Assembly: GCA_904420255.1 (NCBI GenBank)
Contig: CAJFUT010000114.1
Location: forward strand, 1 to 17,533
Reading direction: 5' to 3'
Length of the DNA: 17,533 nucleotides
From: an uncultured Angelakisella sp.
GTDB taxonomy: Bacteria; Bacillota; Clostridia; Oscillospirales; Ruminococcaceae
Position 1 is the first letter of the stretch, and each line of letters begins with the position of its first letter. This document shows, piece by piece, positions 1 to 6,030 of the stretch. A program made the position numbers and the translations under genes. The notes below the pieces were generated by a model. It ran no database searches and was not told the origin of the DNA. It was given only the letters and a program-made list of their open reading frames with translations.

Positions 1-113
1 GCGTAGGAGCCCACCCCGCCCAGGCCGAACACCGCCACCGACGCCCTTTCCAGGCGCTCCATGGCCTCTTTCCCCAGCAGGAGCTGCTGGCGCGCCCATT
101 GGTTCGTTTCCAT
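1..113 (-). CDS. tcdA: TcdA/ThiF-family (tRNA threonylcarbamoyladenosine dehydratase-like), N-terminal fragment
   Basis: Only the first 37 codons are in the window; the gene runs off the left edge. The start METNQWARQQLLLGKEAMER, followed by a hydrophobic strand and the glycine-rich nucleotide-binding motif FGLGGVGSYA (residues 29-38), is the usual N-terminus of TcdA/CsdL. That is the ThiF/E1-like enzyme that uses ATP to cyclise N6-threonylcarbamoyladenosine at tRNA position 37. The ATG at 111-113 is preceded by a strong GGAGGAGG ribosome site (121-128 on the minus strand), so the start is secure. Family assignment rests on the N-terminus alone. Another E1-like ThiF protein is possible, but the spacing from start to glycine motif fits TcdA best. 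Confidence 0.75.
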   Translation of the reverse strand, partial: METNQWARQQLLLGKEAMERLERASVAVFGLGGVGSY

Positions 114-144
114 ATCCACCCTCCTCCGGCGTTTTCCATTCTCT

Positions 145-268
145 GAGGCTATGATACCACAAGCGCAAAGCGGTTGTGGTATGGGCCATCTTTTCCGGTT
201 GTCCCCGAAGGGGACGAGGAAAAGGGCTTTGAAAATTGGTATGATAGCCTCTTTGAGGCTATCATACC
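145..268. repeat. Small inverted-repeat (MITE-like or operator-like) element
   Basis: The sequence between the XRE gene and the tcdA-like gene is built from inverted repeats. A 14-base word, GAGGCTATGATACC, sits at 145-158. Its inverted partner, with one mismatch, is at 238-251. A further copy at 255-268 forms a perfect 14-bp stem with 238-251 around a TTT loop. Inside lie two more stems: ATACCACAA/TTGTGGTAT (154-162 with 174-182), and CTTTTCC plus GTCCCC (190-206) pairing with GGGGAC plus GGAAAAG (210-224). No transposase or coding signal is present. It may be a miniature transposable element, a REP-like sequence, or a transcript-end structure for the XRE gene. Confidence 0.6.
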
Positions 269-290
269 ATCCGGGAGCGGGGAATGCAAC

Positions 291-518
291 CTAGGCCCTG
301 GGGTAGGGGGCCCGCTGGTCGGTGAGGCCCAGCAGATAATCAGCGGAGGTGCCGTAGTACAGCGCCAGGGCCACCAAATGTTTTACGGGAAGGGGGTGGA
401 GCCCCTTTTCATATTTTTGATAGTACTGCTTGCTGGTCCCCAGGATTTTGCTCACCTGCTCCTGGGTCAGGTCATGGTCCTCGCGCAGGTCCTTCAGCCG
501 CTTTGTGTATGTTTCCAT
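291..518 (-). CDS. XRE-family helix-turn-helix transcriptional regulator
   Basis: This 75-residue protein is essentially one Cro/C1-type HTH domain. LKDLREDHDLTQEQVSKILG (about residues 8-27) gives the first two helices, SKQYYQKYEKGLHPLP the recognition helix and turn, and LVALALYYGTSADYLLGLTD the typical C-terminal end of the domain. There is no oligomerisation or ligand domain, so it resembles small phage-like or autoregulatory repressors. The ATG at 516-518 is chosen over the TTG three bases upstream because AGGAGGA (528-534, minus strand) lies 9 nt away. It is divergent from the ttcA-like gene, and the intervening promoter contains a 16-bp palindrome that is a natural operator candidate. 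Its target is inferred from position only. Confidence 0.9.
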   Translation of the reverse strand: METYTKRLKDLREDHDLTQEQVSKILGTSKQYYQKYEKGLHPLPVKHLVALALYYGTSADYLLGLTDQRAPYPRA

Positions 519-579
519 CAAAAGATATCCTCCTTTTTGTCCGCTATGCTGATTTTAACACATTGGCGGATGCTGCCAC

Positions 580-609
580 TTGACAATAGCCATATATGGC
601 TACTATAAT
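580..609 (+). promoter_or_regulatory. Strong sigma-A-type promoter upstream of the ttcA-like gene
   Basis: A perfect -35 TTGACA (580-585) and a perfect -10 TATAAT (604-609) are separated by 18 nt. Transcription would start near 616 and run toward the PP-loop gene. A weaker divergent match for the XRE gene (GTGGCA at 579-574, TAAAAT at 557-552, minus strand) lies close by. Confidence 0.8.
587..602. promoter_or_regulatory. 16-bp palindromic operator candidate inside the promoter spacer
   Basis: TAGCCATATATGGCTA is a perfect palindrome lying wholly between the -35 and -10 boxes. A protein bound here would block RNA polymerase. The divergent XRE regulator is the obvious candidate, which is inference from position. 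The size and symmetry suit a Cro/C1-type dimer. Confidence 0.65.
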
Positions 610-664
610 GGATACAGATTCATACCCTTTGCCCTAAATGAGGAAGGAGGGATATCAGGCCCGC

Positions 665-694
665 GCCGCCCGGCGTTGATTTCACGCCGGCGGC
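665..694 (+). promoter_or_regulatory. Leader hairpin upstream of the ttcA-like gene
   Basis: GCCGCC and GGCGT (665-676, with one bulged C) pair with ACGCCGGCGGC (684-694) around a seven-base loop. There is no following T tract, so it is not a normal terminator. It overlaps the -35 region of the second promoter and lies in the leader of transcripts from the first. Confidence 0.45.
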
Positions 695-704
695 GGGCTA
701 TAAT
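676..704 (+). promoter_or_regulatory. Second promoter close to the ttcA-like start
   Basis: TTGATT (676-681), a 17-nt spacer and a perfect TATAAT (699-704) would start transcription near 711. That leaves a leader of only about 15 nt before the ATG at 727 and no obvious ribosome site. Confidence 0.5.
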
Positions 705-726
705 GAAGCTGTGAAATTCAAAAACC

Positions 727-1665
727 ATGGCGGCGGCTCCGGCCGCCCGGAAGGAGAAGCAGCCCTTGACCACCCAGCAGCAGCAGCCCGCCCCGGCGAA
801 GCGCCCGCCCCTCACCCCCTGCCAGCGCATCGAGCGCAGCCTCATCACCAAATACCGCAAGACCATCTGGAACCGCTTCATCGGCGGCATCAAGGATTAC
901 CAGCTCATCCAGGAGGGGGACCGCATCGCCGTCTGTATTTCCGGCGGCAAGGATTCCATGCTCCTGGCAAAATGTATGCAGCAGCTCCACCGCCACAGCG
1001 AGGTGCCCTTCGAACTGGAGTTCCTGGTGATGGATCCGGGCTACCGCCCCGCCAACCGGGAGCTGATCCTTCAAAATGCGGCTTTGATGGAGATCCCCGT
1101 CCGGGTTTTCGATTCCCCCATCTTCGGGGTGGTGGCGGATATCCCCAAATCCCCCTGCTACCTCTGCGCCAGGATGCGCCGGGGCTACCTTTACAGCCGG
1201 GCCCAGGCCCTGGGCTGCAATAAGATCGCCCTGGGGCACCACTTTGACGACGTCATCGAAACGGTGCTGATGAGCACCCTTTACGGCGCCGATTACCGCA
1301 CCATGATGCCCAAGCTCCACAGCACCAATTTCCCCGGCATGGAGCTGATCCGTCCCCTCTACCAGGTGCGGGAGAAGGACATCCTCTCCTGGAAGAACTA
1401 CAACGGCCTTTCCTTCCTCCAGTGCGCCTGCCGCTTCACCGAGGACATCGCCGGCGGGGACGAGCCGGGGAAGTCCAAGCGCCAGGAGGTGAAGCGCCTC
1501 ATCGCCGCCCTGAAAAAGGACAACCCCCAGGTGGACGTCAATATTTTCCGCAGCGTCCACAGCGTCAACCTGGATACCGTCATCGGCTGGCGCAGCGCCG
1601 CGGCGGGCCGCCACAGCTTCCTGGAGGGCTACGGCGCTGCCCCGGGGCCGGAGGAGGAGCTTTGA
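727..1665 (+). CDS. ttcA: TtcA-like PP-loop ATPase (tRNA 2-thiocytidine synthetase family)
   Basis: The 312-residue protein has the PP-loop ATP-pyrophosphatase signature SGGKDS at residues 72-77. It also has the TtcA-type CxxC pair CYLC at 144-147 followed by the basic segment ARMRRGYLY, the GHHFDD motif at 170-175 and further cysteines at C233/C235. TtcA activates cytidine 32 of tRNA with ATP and thiolates it using an Fe-S cluster held by such cysteines. Many clostridial members are less well characterised PP-loop paralogs, so the exact substrate is uncertain. The first 40 residues, rich in Ala, Pro and Gln (with QQQQ at 17-20), are an extra N-terminal tail; an in-frame stop at 712-714 limits the start to 727 or later. 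No strong ribosome site precedes 727. Two promoters and a palindrome lie upstream. Confidence 0.8.
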   Translation: MAAAPAARKEKQPLTTQQQQPAPAKRPPLTPCQRIERSLITKYRKTIWNRFIGGIKDYQLIQEGDRIAVCISGGKDSMLLAKCMQQLHRHSEVPFELEFLVMDPGYRPANRELILQNAALMEIPVRVFDSPIFGVVADIPKSPCYLCARMRRGYLYSRAQALGCNKIALGHHFDDVIETVLMSTLYGADYRTMMPKLHSTNFPGMELIRPLYQVREKDILSWKNYNGLSFLQCACRFTEDIAGGDEPGKSKRQEVKRLIAALKKDNPQVDVNIFRSVHSVNLDTVIGWRSAAAGRHSFLEGYGAAPGPEEEL

Positions 1666-1708
1666 GGGATGGGCCCCGGCCCCGCCGCGGGCTTCAATTT
1701 CAAAAAAC

Positions 1709-1738
1709 TTGCAAAAAGAATATAAAATGAATTAAAAT
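1709..1738 (+). promoter_or_regulatory. Candidate promoter for the ribbon-helix-helix/comEC genes
   Basis: TTGCAA (1709-1714), 18 nt, TAAAAT (1733-1738) lie in a conspicuously AT-rich stretch (about 1695-1765) of a GC-rich region. The inverted repeat ATGAT/ATCAT (1780-1784 with 1791-1795) downstream is a possible operator for the small DNA-binding protein that follows. The promoter match is moderate. Confidence 0.4.
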
Positions 1739-1828
1739 AGATATATTCCAGATTCTTATAAAACACCGCCGCAAAGGGTATGATAATGACATCATTTTAT
1801 ATCCTATTTGATGCGGAGGGAAAACGGC

Positions 1829-2008
1829 ATGGCGGGGAATTATTACACTCCTTTTTCGGTTCGTGTGCCGGAGGAGCTGCTGGACAAGGTGAAAAGGATC
1901 GCCGCCCTGAACAAGCGGTCTGCCAACAAGGAAGTGGAGTATATTCTGGAGCATTATGTGGCGGATTGGGAAAGGGAGCACGGCGCCCTGGAAGCCGGGG
2001 AAGAATAG
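1829..2008 (+). CDS. Arc/CopG-type ribbon-helix-helix DNA-binding protein
   Basis: This is a 59-residue protein. YTPFSVRVPEELLDKVKRIA (residues 6-25) gives the beta strand and first helix of a ribbon-helix-helix fold, and NKRSANKEVEYILEHYV the turn and second helix, as in Arc/MetJ-type proteins. Such proteins bind operators as dimers and usually repress their own promoter; some are antitoxins. The ATG at 1829 is chosen over upstream starts because CGGAGGG (1814-1820) lies 8 nt before it. It ends 27 nt upstream of comEC on the same strand. No toxin-like gene is adjacent, so an antitoxin role is not supported, and control of the comEC operon is an inference. Confidence 0.8.
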   Translation: MAGNYYTPFSVRVPEELLDKVKRIAALNKRSANKEVEYILEHYVADWEREHGALEAGEE

Positions 2009-2035
2009 CGTGGTCTGGGAAAGGAGCTGGGACGG

Positions 2036-4099
2036 ATGAAACGCCCGCTCCTTTTTGCTTCCGCGGTGTTCCTTGGGGCCCTGGCCCTGCTTCAATGGGA
2101 GGGGGAGCTCTCCGGCCTTGCCGCCGCCGGAGGGGTCCTCCTTTTCTGCGTTTTTGGGGGGAGCCGCCGGGCGGCCCTGGAGGCCCTGGCCGTCGGGGCG
2201 CTGGCCGCCGCCCTGGCCCTGGCGGCCGGGGCGGGGCTGGAGGCCCGGCTGGAAAGGGCCCGGGAGCTGGAGGGCCGGACGGTCCGCTACACCGGCTGGG
2301 TGGAGGAGCAGGACCCCTACAGCCCGGGGCGGGTGCGGGTCCGGGGGACGCTGGACGGGGAGGAGGAGCAGGTGCTGCTGGACCTGCTGGAGGCGGGGCG
2401 GGGGCTGACCCCCGGCCGGTGGGTGGCGGGGCAGGCCCGGGTCATTGAGGCCCGGGCCGACGGCGGCGCCCTTTTCACCGGCGGGGTTTCCCTGCTGGCG
2501 GCGTCGGAGGGGGAGGCGGAGGAGGCGACGCCGCCCCAGGGCCTTCACCTGGCGGCGGAGCTGGCGGCCCTGCGGTGGGAGCTTTCCCAGCGGGTCTATG
2601 AGGACAGCCCGGGGGCGGCCTCGGGGGTGGTGGCGGCCATGGTCTTTTCCCGGGGGGACCTGCTGGACCAGGAGCTGCTGGACCAGATCAACCGGGCGGG
2701 AATCCGCCATCTCCTGGTGGTTTCGGGGCTGCACCTTTCCATCCTGGTGGGATGGGTGGGGGCGGCCAGCCGGATCCTCCGGCTGGGAAAATTCCCCCGG
2801 ACGGCCCTCTGCCTGGGGGCGGTGTGGCTGATGGCGGCCATGGCGGGTTTTTCGGTGTCGGTGCTGCGCTCCGCCGTCATGACCAGCCTGTGGCTGGCGG
2901 GGAGCGCCCTGGGCCGCCGGTCCGACGGCCTCACCGGCCTGGGCCTGGCGGGGCTCCTTCTGGGGCTCCTCTGCCCGCCGGTGGTCTTTGAGGCGGGCTT
3001 CCAGCTGACCTTTTCCGCCAGCCTGGGCCTCCTGGTGGGGAGCGGCCCCCTGGCCGGGCTGCTGCTGGCCAAGTGGGAGGGCCGGTTCGGCCGGGTGGGG
3101 AAGGGTGCCCGGTGGCTTCTGGAGGGGTTGTCTGCCTCCCTCTGCGCCCAGCTGGGGACGGTGCCGGTGCTGGCTTCGGTGTTCGGACACCTCACCACCT
3201 GGGCCCTCCTGGCCAACCTGCTGGTGATGCCCTTCATCAACGCCGTCATCCTGCTGGGCGGGCTGGGAGCCGCCCTGCTGCCCCTGGGCTGGGGCGAAGG
3301 CTTGGCGGGGCTGCTGCTCCAGGGGGCCCGCTTCCTGGCCCGGCTGATCCTCCTGGCGGCGGAGCTGGTCTGCCGCCTCCCCTGGGGGACGGTTCCGGTG
3401 GTGCTGCCCTATCAGCTGGCCCTCTGCTGGGCAGGGGCCGCGGGGCTCCTCTGCTGGCTGGCCCTCCGTCCCCGGATGAAGGCGGGCGCCGCCAGGACCC
3501 TTCTGGGCTGCGGGGCCGCCTTCCTGGCGGCGTCGGCCCTCTACAGCGGCTTCTATTACCGGGACGCCGTCCTGGTTTCCGCCGACGGGAACACCGGGGC
3601 GGTGGTGATCTCCTGCCCCTCCGGCACCCTGGTGCTGGACGGCGGGGACAGCGATTACCACCGCTGGGCCCTTTCCCAGCAGTTGCTCCGGTGCGGGGCG
3701 GAGCCTCCGGCCCTGGTGGTGCGGCCCTGGGATTCCGACCCCAACGCCACCCTCTGGCTGGCCCAGGAGCTGGCCCCCGGCCGGGTGATGGCGCCGGAGG
3801 AGCAGCTCCCCCTTCTGGAGGGGCAGCTTCCGGTGGAGTTCCTCCCCCTGGAGGGCGGGGCGCTGGAGGCGCTGCCGGGGGTGGTTGTGAGCCATCCCGC
3901 CCCGGAAATCACCTGTGTGGAGGCAGCCGGAAGAAAAGTGCTGAAATGTTGGGCGGGTTATGGTATAATAAAACAATCCGGCCTGCCCCGGGACGCCGAT
4001 CTGGTCATCGACATGGAGGGCAGGATGTACGCCCCGGCCCTGGAGCCCGGGCGGATGCCGGGGGAGATCACCAACCTTCTCCTGACGGAGGAGGGCTGA
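2036..4099 (+). CDS. comEC: ComEC/Rec2-family DNA-uptake channel protein
   Basis: ComEC forms the inner-membrane channel for single-stranded DNA in natural transformation. The 687-residue product has two N-terminal membrane segments, then an OB-like soluble domain (DUF4131-type, about 80-160). The polytopic competence domain follows, with the signature GIRHLLVVSGLHLSIL (222-237), SVLRSAVM (275-282) and FQLTFSASLGLL (322-333). A C-terminal metallo-beta-lactamase-like region covers about 505-687. LVLDGGDSD (533-541) is recognisable there. However, the place expected to hold the metal motif HxHxDH reads RPWDSDPN (563-570), so the hydrolase site appears lost. AAGGAG (2021-2026) precedes the ATG. 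holA follows after 24 nt, a common arrangement in Bacillota. No other com genes are in the window, so competence is not shown. Confidence 0.92.
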   Translation: MKRPLLFASAVFLGALALLQWEGELSGLAAAGGVLLFCVFGGSRRAALEALAVGALAAALALAAGAGLEARLERARELEGRTVRYTGWVEEQDPYSPGRVRVRGTLDGEEEQVLLDLLEAGRGLTPGRWVAGQARVIEARADGGALFTGGVSLLAASEGEAEEATPPQGLHLAAELAALRWELSQRVYEDSPGAASGVVAAMVFSRGDLLDQELLDQINRAGIRHLLVVSGLHLSILVGWVGAASRILRLGKFPRTALCLGAVWLMAAMAGFSVSVLRSAVMTSLWLAGSALGRRSDGLTGLGLAGLLLGLLCPPVVFEAGFQLTFSASLGLLVGSGPLAGLLLAKWEGRFGRVGKGARWLLEGLSASLCAQLGTVPVLASVFGHLTTWALLANLLVMPFINAVILLGGLGAALLPLGWGEGLAGLLLQGARFLARLILLAAELVCRLPWGTVPVVLPYQLALCWAGAAGLLCWLALRPRMKAGAARTLLGCGAAFLAASALYSGFYYRDAVLVSADGNTGAVVISCPSGTLVLDGGDSDYHRWALSQQLLRCGAEPPALVVRPWDSDPNATLWLAQELAPGRVMAPEEQLPLLEGQLPVEFLPLEGGALEALPGVVVSHPAPEITCVEAAGRKVLKCWAGYGIIKQSGLPRDADLVIDMEGRMYAPALEPGRMPGEITNLLLTEEG
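3941..3969 (+). promoter_or_regulatory. Internal promoter candidate at the 3' end of comEC
   Basis: An extended -10 (TGG followed by TATAAT, 3961-3969) sits 17 nt after CTGAAA (3941-3946), in an AT-rich pocket of otherwise very GC-rich coding sequence. It could let holA and the genes after it be transcribed independently of comEC. Confidence 0.4.
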
Positions 4100-4123
4100 G
4101 AAGGGGAAAGGGAGGCGGAGCCG

Positions 4124-5167
4124 ATGATCCTGGCGGGAAGCCGGCAGCTGGACCAGATGATCCGGGAGGACCGGGTCCCGAACCTGCTGCTCCTTTACGG
4201 GGAGGACGGCCTTTCGGTGACCCGGTACCAGCGGAAGCTGGAAAAGCTGGCGGTGAGCGCCTTCCCGGATTTCAATTCCTACCGCTGCGACGGCAAGGCC
4301 CCCATCGACCTGGACGTCCTGGCGGATTCGGCCCTTTCCCTGCCCATGATGGCCCCCAGGCGGTTCGCCCTGGTGGACGACCTGAACCCGGAGCTCCTTT
4401 CCGCCCAGGACCTGGAGAAGCTCCGGGAGCTGGCGGAGGAGCTGCCTGAGGAGAGCCTGCTGCTCATCACCGTGCGGAGCGTGGAGCTGGAGCTGAAGAA
4501 AAAGAGCGGCAAGGGGGCGAAGCTCCACGCCCTCTGCGATGAATTCGGCGGGGTCTGCCATTTTCCAAGGCCCACCCCCCAGGAGGCGGCCCGGGAGGCA
4601 ATGAACGAGGCGGTCCGGGCGGGCAGCTCCATGGACCAGAAAACCGCCCTGCTGCTGGCGGAATACTGCGGCCGGGACAGCCAGCGGATGCTGGAGGAAA
4701 CCCGGAAGCTGGCGGCCCACTCCCCGGCGGGGATCACCGGGGAGGACGTGGGGCTGCTGGTGGCGCCGGTCACCGAGGCCCGGGTCTTCGACCTTTCGGA
4801 CCGGATCGTATCCGGCAGCCTCACCGCCGCCATGGCCACCATCGACGACCTCTGCTTTCTGCGGGAAAATCCGGTGACCATCCTCTCCATCCTCTCCATG
4901 GCCTTTGTGGATATGTACCGGGCGGCGGCCGCCCGGAAGGCGGGGATCCCCGCCGCCGAGGCCAAGAAGGCCTACGGCTACGGCGGCAGCGGCTTCCGGT
5001 ACGACAAGGGGGTCCAGAACCAGCGGCGGTTCTCCATTCCACAGCTGGAGGACATCCTGGAGCTGCTGGCCCGGGCGGACGGGGAGATGAAGCAGAGCGG
5101 GGTGGACCCCCGGACGGTGCTGGAGACCGCCGTGGTGCAGATTTTCCGGCGGATGGGGGAGGACTGA
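4124..5167 (+). CDS. holA: DNA polymerase III delta subunit
   Basis: HolA is the clamp-loader subunit that opens the beta sliding clamp, working with DnaX (encoded at 14473-16077 here) and delta prime. The 347-residue length is normal. The N-terminal VPNLLLLYGEDGLSVTRYQR (18-37) matches the family's LYGEE...L start, and the helical middle and C-terminal parts (ILSILSMAFVDMYRA; YDKGVQNQRRFSIPQLEDIL) fit the collar domain. Like other delta subunits it has no functional Walker A motif. GGGAGG lies about 7 nt before the ATG. The next gene begins directly after the stop codon, showing tight translational linkage. Confidence 0.92.
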   Translation: MILAGSRQLDQMIREDRVPNLLLLYGEDGLSVTRYQRKLEKLAVSAFPDFNSYRCDGKAPIDLDVLADSALSLPMMAPRRFALVDDLNPELLSAQDLEKLRELAEELPEESLLLITVRSVELELKKKSGKGAKLHALCDEFGGVCHFPRPTPQEAAREAMNEAVRAGSSMDQKTALLLAEYCGRDSQRMLEETRKLAAHSPAGITGEDVGLLVAPVTEARVFDLSDRIVSGSLTAAMATIDDLCFLRENPVTILSILSMAFVDMYRAAAARKAGIPAAEAKKAYGYGGSGFRYDKGVQNQRRFSIPQLEDILELLARADGEMKQSGVDPRTVLETAVVQIFRRMGED

Positions 5168-5794
5168 ATGGAAAAGCTGCGGGTGAAATACCCCATCATT
5201 GTGGAGGGGCGGTACGACAAGGCCAAGCTCAGCTCCCTGGTGGAGGGGGATATCCTCCAGACCGACGGCTTCCGGGTCTTTTCAGACAAGAAGAAGCTGG
5301 CCCTGATCCAGCGCCTTGCCCGGGAGGACAAGGTGGTCCTCCTCACCGATTCGGACCGGGCGGGGTTCCGGATCCGGGGGCATATCGCCGGGGCCGTCCC
5401 CCCGGAGAAGGTGATCCATGTCTACATCCCCCAGGTCCACGGGAAGGAGCGGCGGAAGTCCCGCCCCTCCGCCGAGGGCACCCTGGGGGTGGAGGGGATG
5501 GATCCCCAGGTCCTCCGCCGGGCCCTGGAGGAGGCCGGCGTCCTGGAGGGCGGGGAGGAGGCCCCGCCCCGGGAGCCCATCACCAAGGGGGACCTTTACG
5601 CCCTGGGCCTCTCCGGTGGGACGGGGAGCGCCGGGCTGCGCCGGGCCGTCCAGAGGCGGCTGGGCCTGCCGGAGGGGATCGGCCCCAACGCCCTGCCGGG
5701 GATTCTCACCCGGGTCACCACCCTCCCGGAGCTCCGGCGGCTCACCGAGGAGCTGCGCCGGGAGGCGGAGGAAAAGCCAGCCAAGGAAAAATAG
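5168..5794 (+). CDS. RNase M5-like Toprim-domain protein
   Basis: The 208-residue protein opens with a Toprim domain. IIVEGRYDK (10-18) supplies the conserved Glu (E13) and LLTDSDRAGFRIR (58-70) the DxD pair (D61, D63), the metal-binding residues shared by topoisomerases, primases and RNase M5. The segment KSRPSAEGTLGVEGM (97-111) resembles the RNase M5 stretch ending in GVEH. RNase M5 matures the ends of 5S rRNA. The C-terminal half (DUF4093-like in clostridial homologs) is longer than in the Bacillus enzyme (about 186 aa). The ATG abuts the holA stop and its GGAGG lies inside the end of holA, so the two are co-translated. The usual Bacillus neighbour ksgA is absent. The 5S substrate is probable, not proven. 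Confidence 0.8.
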   Translation: MEKLRVKYPIIVEGRYDKAKLSSLVEGDILQTDGFRVFSDKKKLALIQRLAREDKVVLLTDSDRAGFRIRGHIAGAVPPEKVIHVYIPQVHGKERRKSRPSAEGTLGVEGMDPQVLRRALEEAGVLEGGEEAPPREPITKGDLYALGLSGGTGSAGLRRAVQRRLGLPEGIGPNALPGILTRVTTLPELRRLTEELRREAEEKPAKEK

Positions 5795-5802
5795 GAGGCT
5801 CT

Positions 5803-5973
5803 ATGGACACAATTCATTATCTGGTTACAAAAATCCAGGGAGATTATGCTATACTGGTCCCGGAAGGAAGGCCGGACTGTCCCGAATGCCCGGTAGCTCT
5901 GGCGCTGCTCCCCGACGGGGTGGCGGAAGGGACCCGGCTCCTCTGGGAGAATTTGGAATATACTGTACTGTGA
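5803..5973 (+). CDS. Small DUF3006-like protein with a CxxC pair
   Basis: A 56-codon gene starts at an ATG 4 nt after AGGAGG (5793-5798), and that ribosome site overlaps the preceding stop codon. The pattern of a short strand, GDYAILVPEG (13-22), then ALALLPDGVAEGTRLLW (32-48), matches small DUF3006-type proteins, whose usual form is a GDYAV...LP..AKEGDVL barrel-like domain of unknown function. Between the two halves it carries CPEC (26-29), a possible metal-binding or redox pair not expected in the basic family pattern. Its placement points to co-transcription with holA and the Toprim gene. The function is unknown. Confidence 0.7.
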   Translation: MDTIHYLVTKIQGDYAILVPEGRPDCPECPVALALLPDGVAEGTRLLWENLEYTVL

Positions 5974-6030
5974 GGGAGGCCGCGGCAGCCGCGGCGCCCT
6001 CCTGACTTTCCCGGGAAGGAATGACTGCCG

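Noticed and set aside
1829..4099. Toxin-antitoxin pair based on the ribbon-helix-helix protein
   Set aside because: The following gene is comEC, and no small toxin gene lies on either side.
1700..4720. Very long minus-strand open frame opposite comEC and holA
   Set aside because: Its product is Gln/Pro/Gly/His-rich low complexity, it lies opposite two clear conserved genes, and it arises from high GC in codon third positions. The same applies to the long minus-strand frames at 5596-8907, 10760-12280, 11997-14348 and 14809-16521.
5827..5855. TATACT with upstream TG inside the DUF3006-like gene as a promoter
   Set aside because: No acceptable -35 at 16-18 nt (ACAAAA); the extended -10 alone in coding sequence is weak evidence.
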